Source: Paenibacillus sp. PCH8 (GTDB lineage: Bacteria; Bacillota; Bacilli; Paenibacillales; Paenibacillaceae). Taken from it: DNA of 64,000 bases. Below are positions 63,954-64,000 of this stretch, one piece after another. Under the pieces are notes generated by a model that was given only the letters and a program-made list of their open reading frames with translations, ran no database searches and had not been told where the DNA came from. How positions within the stretch are numbered: the first letter of the stretch is position 1; each line of letters begins with the position of its first letter. The stretch is from contig NZ_PKQK01000003.1 in assembly GCF_002968835.1 (NCBI RefSeq), positions 434,001 through 498,000 on the forward strand. The letters run 5' to 3'. The translations under genes and the position numbers were made by a program.

Positions 63954-64000
63954 GCCAGTATAGCGGAACAACCAAGTCAATGCAAGAAGTAGTAATAAAC

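Overview
The window reads as chromosome from a spore-forming low-to-mid-GC Gram-positive of the Bacillales, most likely a Paenibacillus. This is inferred from gene content and order: cotE next to mutS-mutL, miaA-hfq, glnR-glnA, a lexA / yneA-like divergent pair with ynzC, spoVK and hflX, plus many genes with GGAGG-type ribosome sites. No rRNA or tRNA gene was recognised.

Left part (1-25.5 kb). An operon on the minus strand (6913 to beyond position 1) resembles a Tad/Flp secretion locus. It encodes a Ser/Thr kinase fused to a MinD-like domain, an SAF (CpaB-like) protein, two CpaE-like proteins without a normal P-loop, a TadA/CpaF ATPase and a TadB/C-like membrane protein. A promoter followed by a long terminator hairpin precedes it. 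Next comes a tightly overlapping operon with HAD phosphatase, fpg, nfo, a cREC receiver, thioredoxin, an ABC ATPase and an RlmM-like methyltransferase. Then follow rnz, metH, mtnD, and a decayed GntR/ABC sugar locus: the permease is truncated, the second permease is absent, and the binding protein has an ochre stop. After that come a HAD hydrolase, the SOS region (ynzC, yneA-like, lexA with LexA boxes) and an aldehyde dehydrogenase.

Middle (25.9-34.9 kb). A 9-kb AT-rich genomic island is bounded by a perfect 54-bp direct repeat. The right copy is the last codons and stop of glnA; the left copy is a detached duplicate. Inside are an SOS-controlled operon with a frameshifted yolD-like gene, several orphan or secreted small proteins, and a cassette array built around four copies of a roughly 60-bp promoter-like repeat. 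Each repeat separates a ~68-residue protein from divergent membrane zinc-ribbon or tethered proteins. An IS1182-type insertion sequence and a dead tyrosine integrase next to glnA complete the island, which is now probably immobile.

Right part (34.9-64 kb). Housekeeping genes lie mostly on the minus strand: glnA, glnR, a frameshifted ynbB-like gene, hflX, spoVK-like, a DUF402 phosphatase, a class A penicillin-binding protein, hfq, miaA, an RsmJ-like methyltransferase, mutL, mutS, a COOH-NH2 ligase (amidoligase) gene beside cotE, an aromatic-acid exporter-like protein, an SsuA/THI5-type ABC transporter, an M32 carboxypeptidase, and tyrS with a T-box leader. A few plus-strand genes (beta-carbonic anhydrase, PadR regulator, a Gly-rich membrane protein, a YxcD-like protein) interrupt this.

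Several genes carry single-base indels, some of them in homopolymer runs (ynbB-like, the penicillin-binding protein tail, yolD, a cassette protein). These may be real decay or residual sequencing error.
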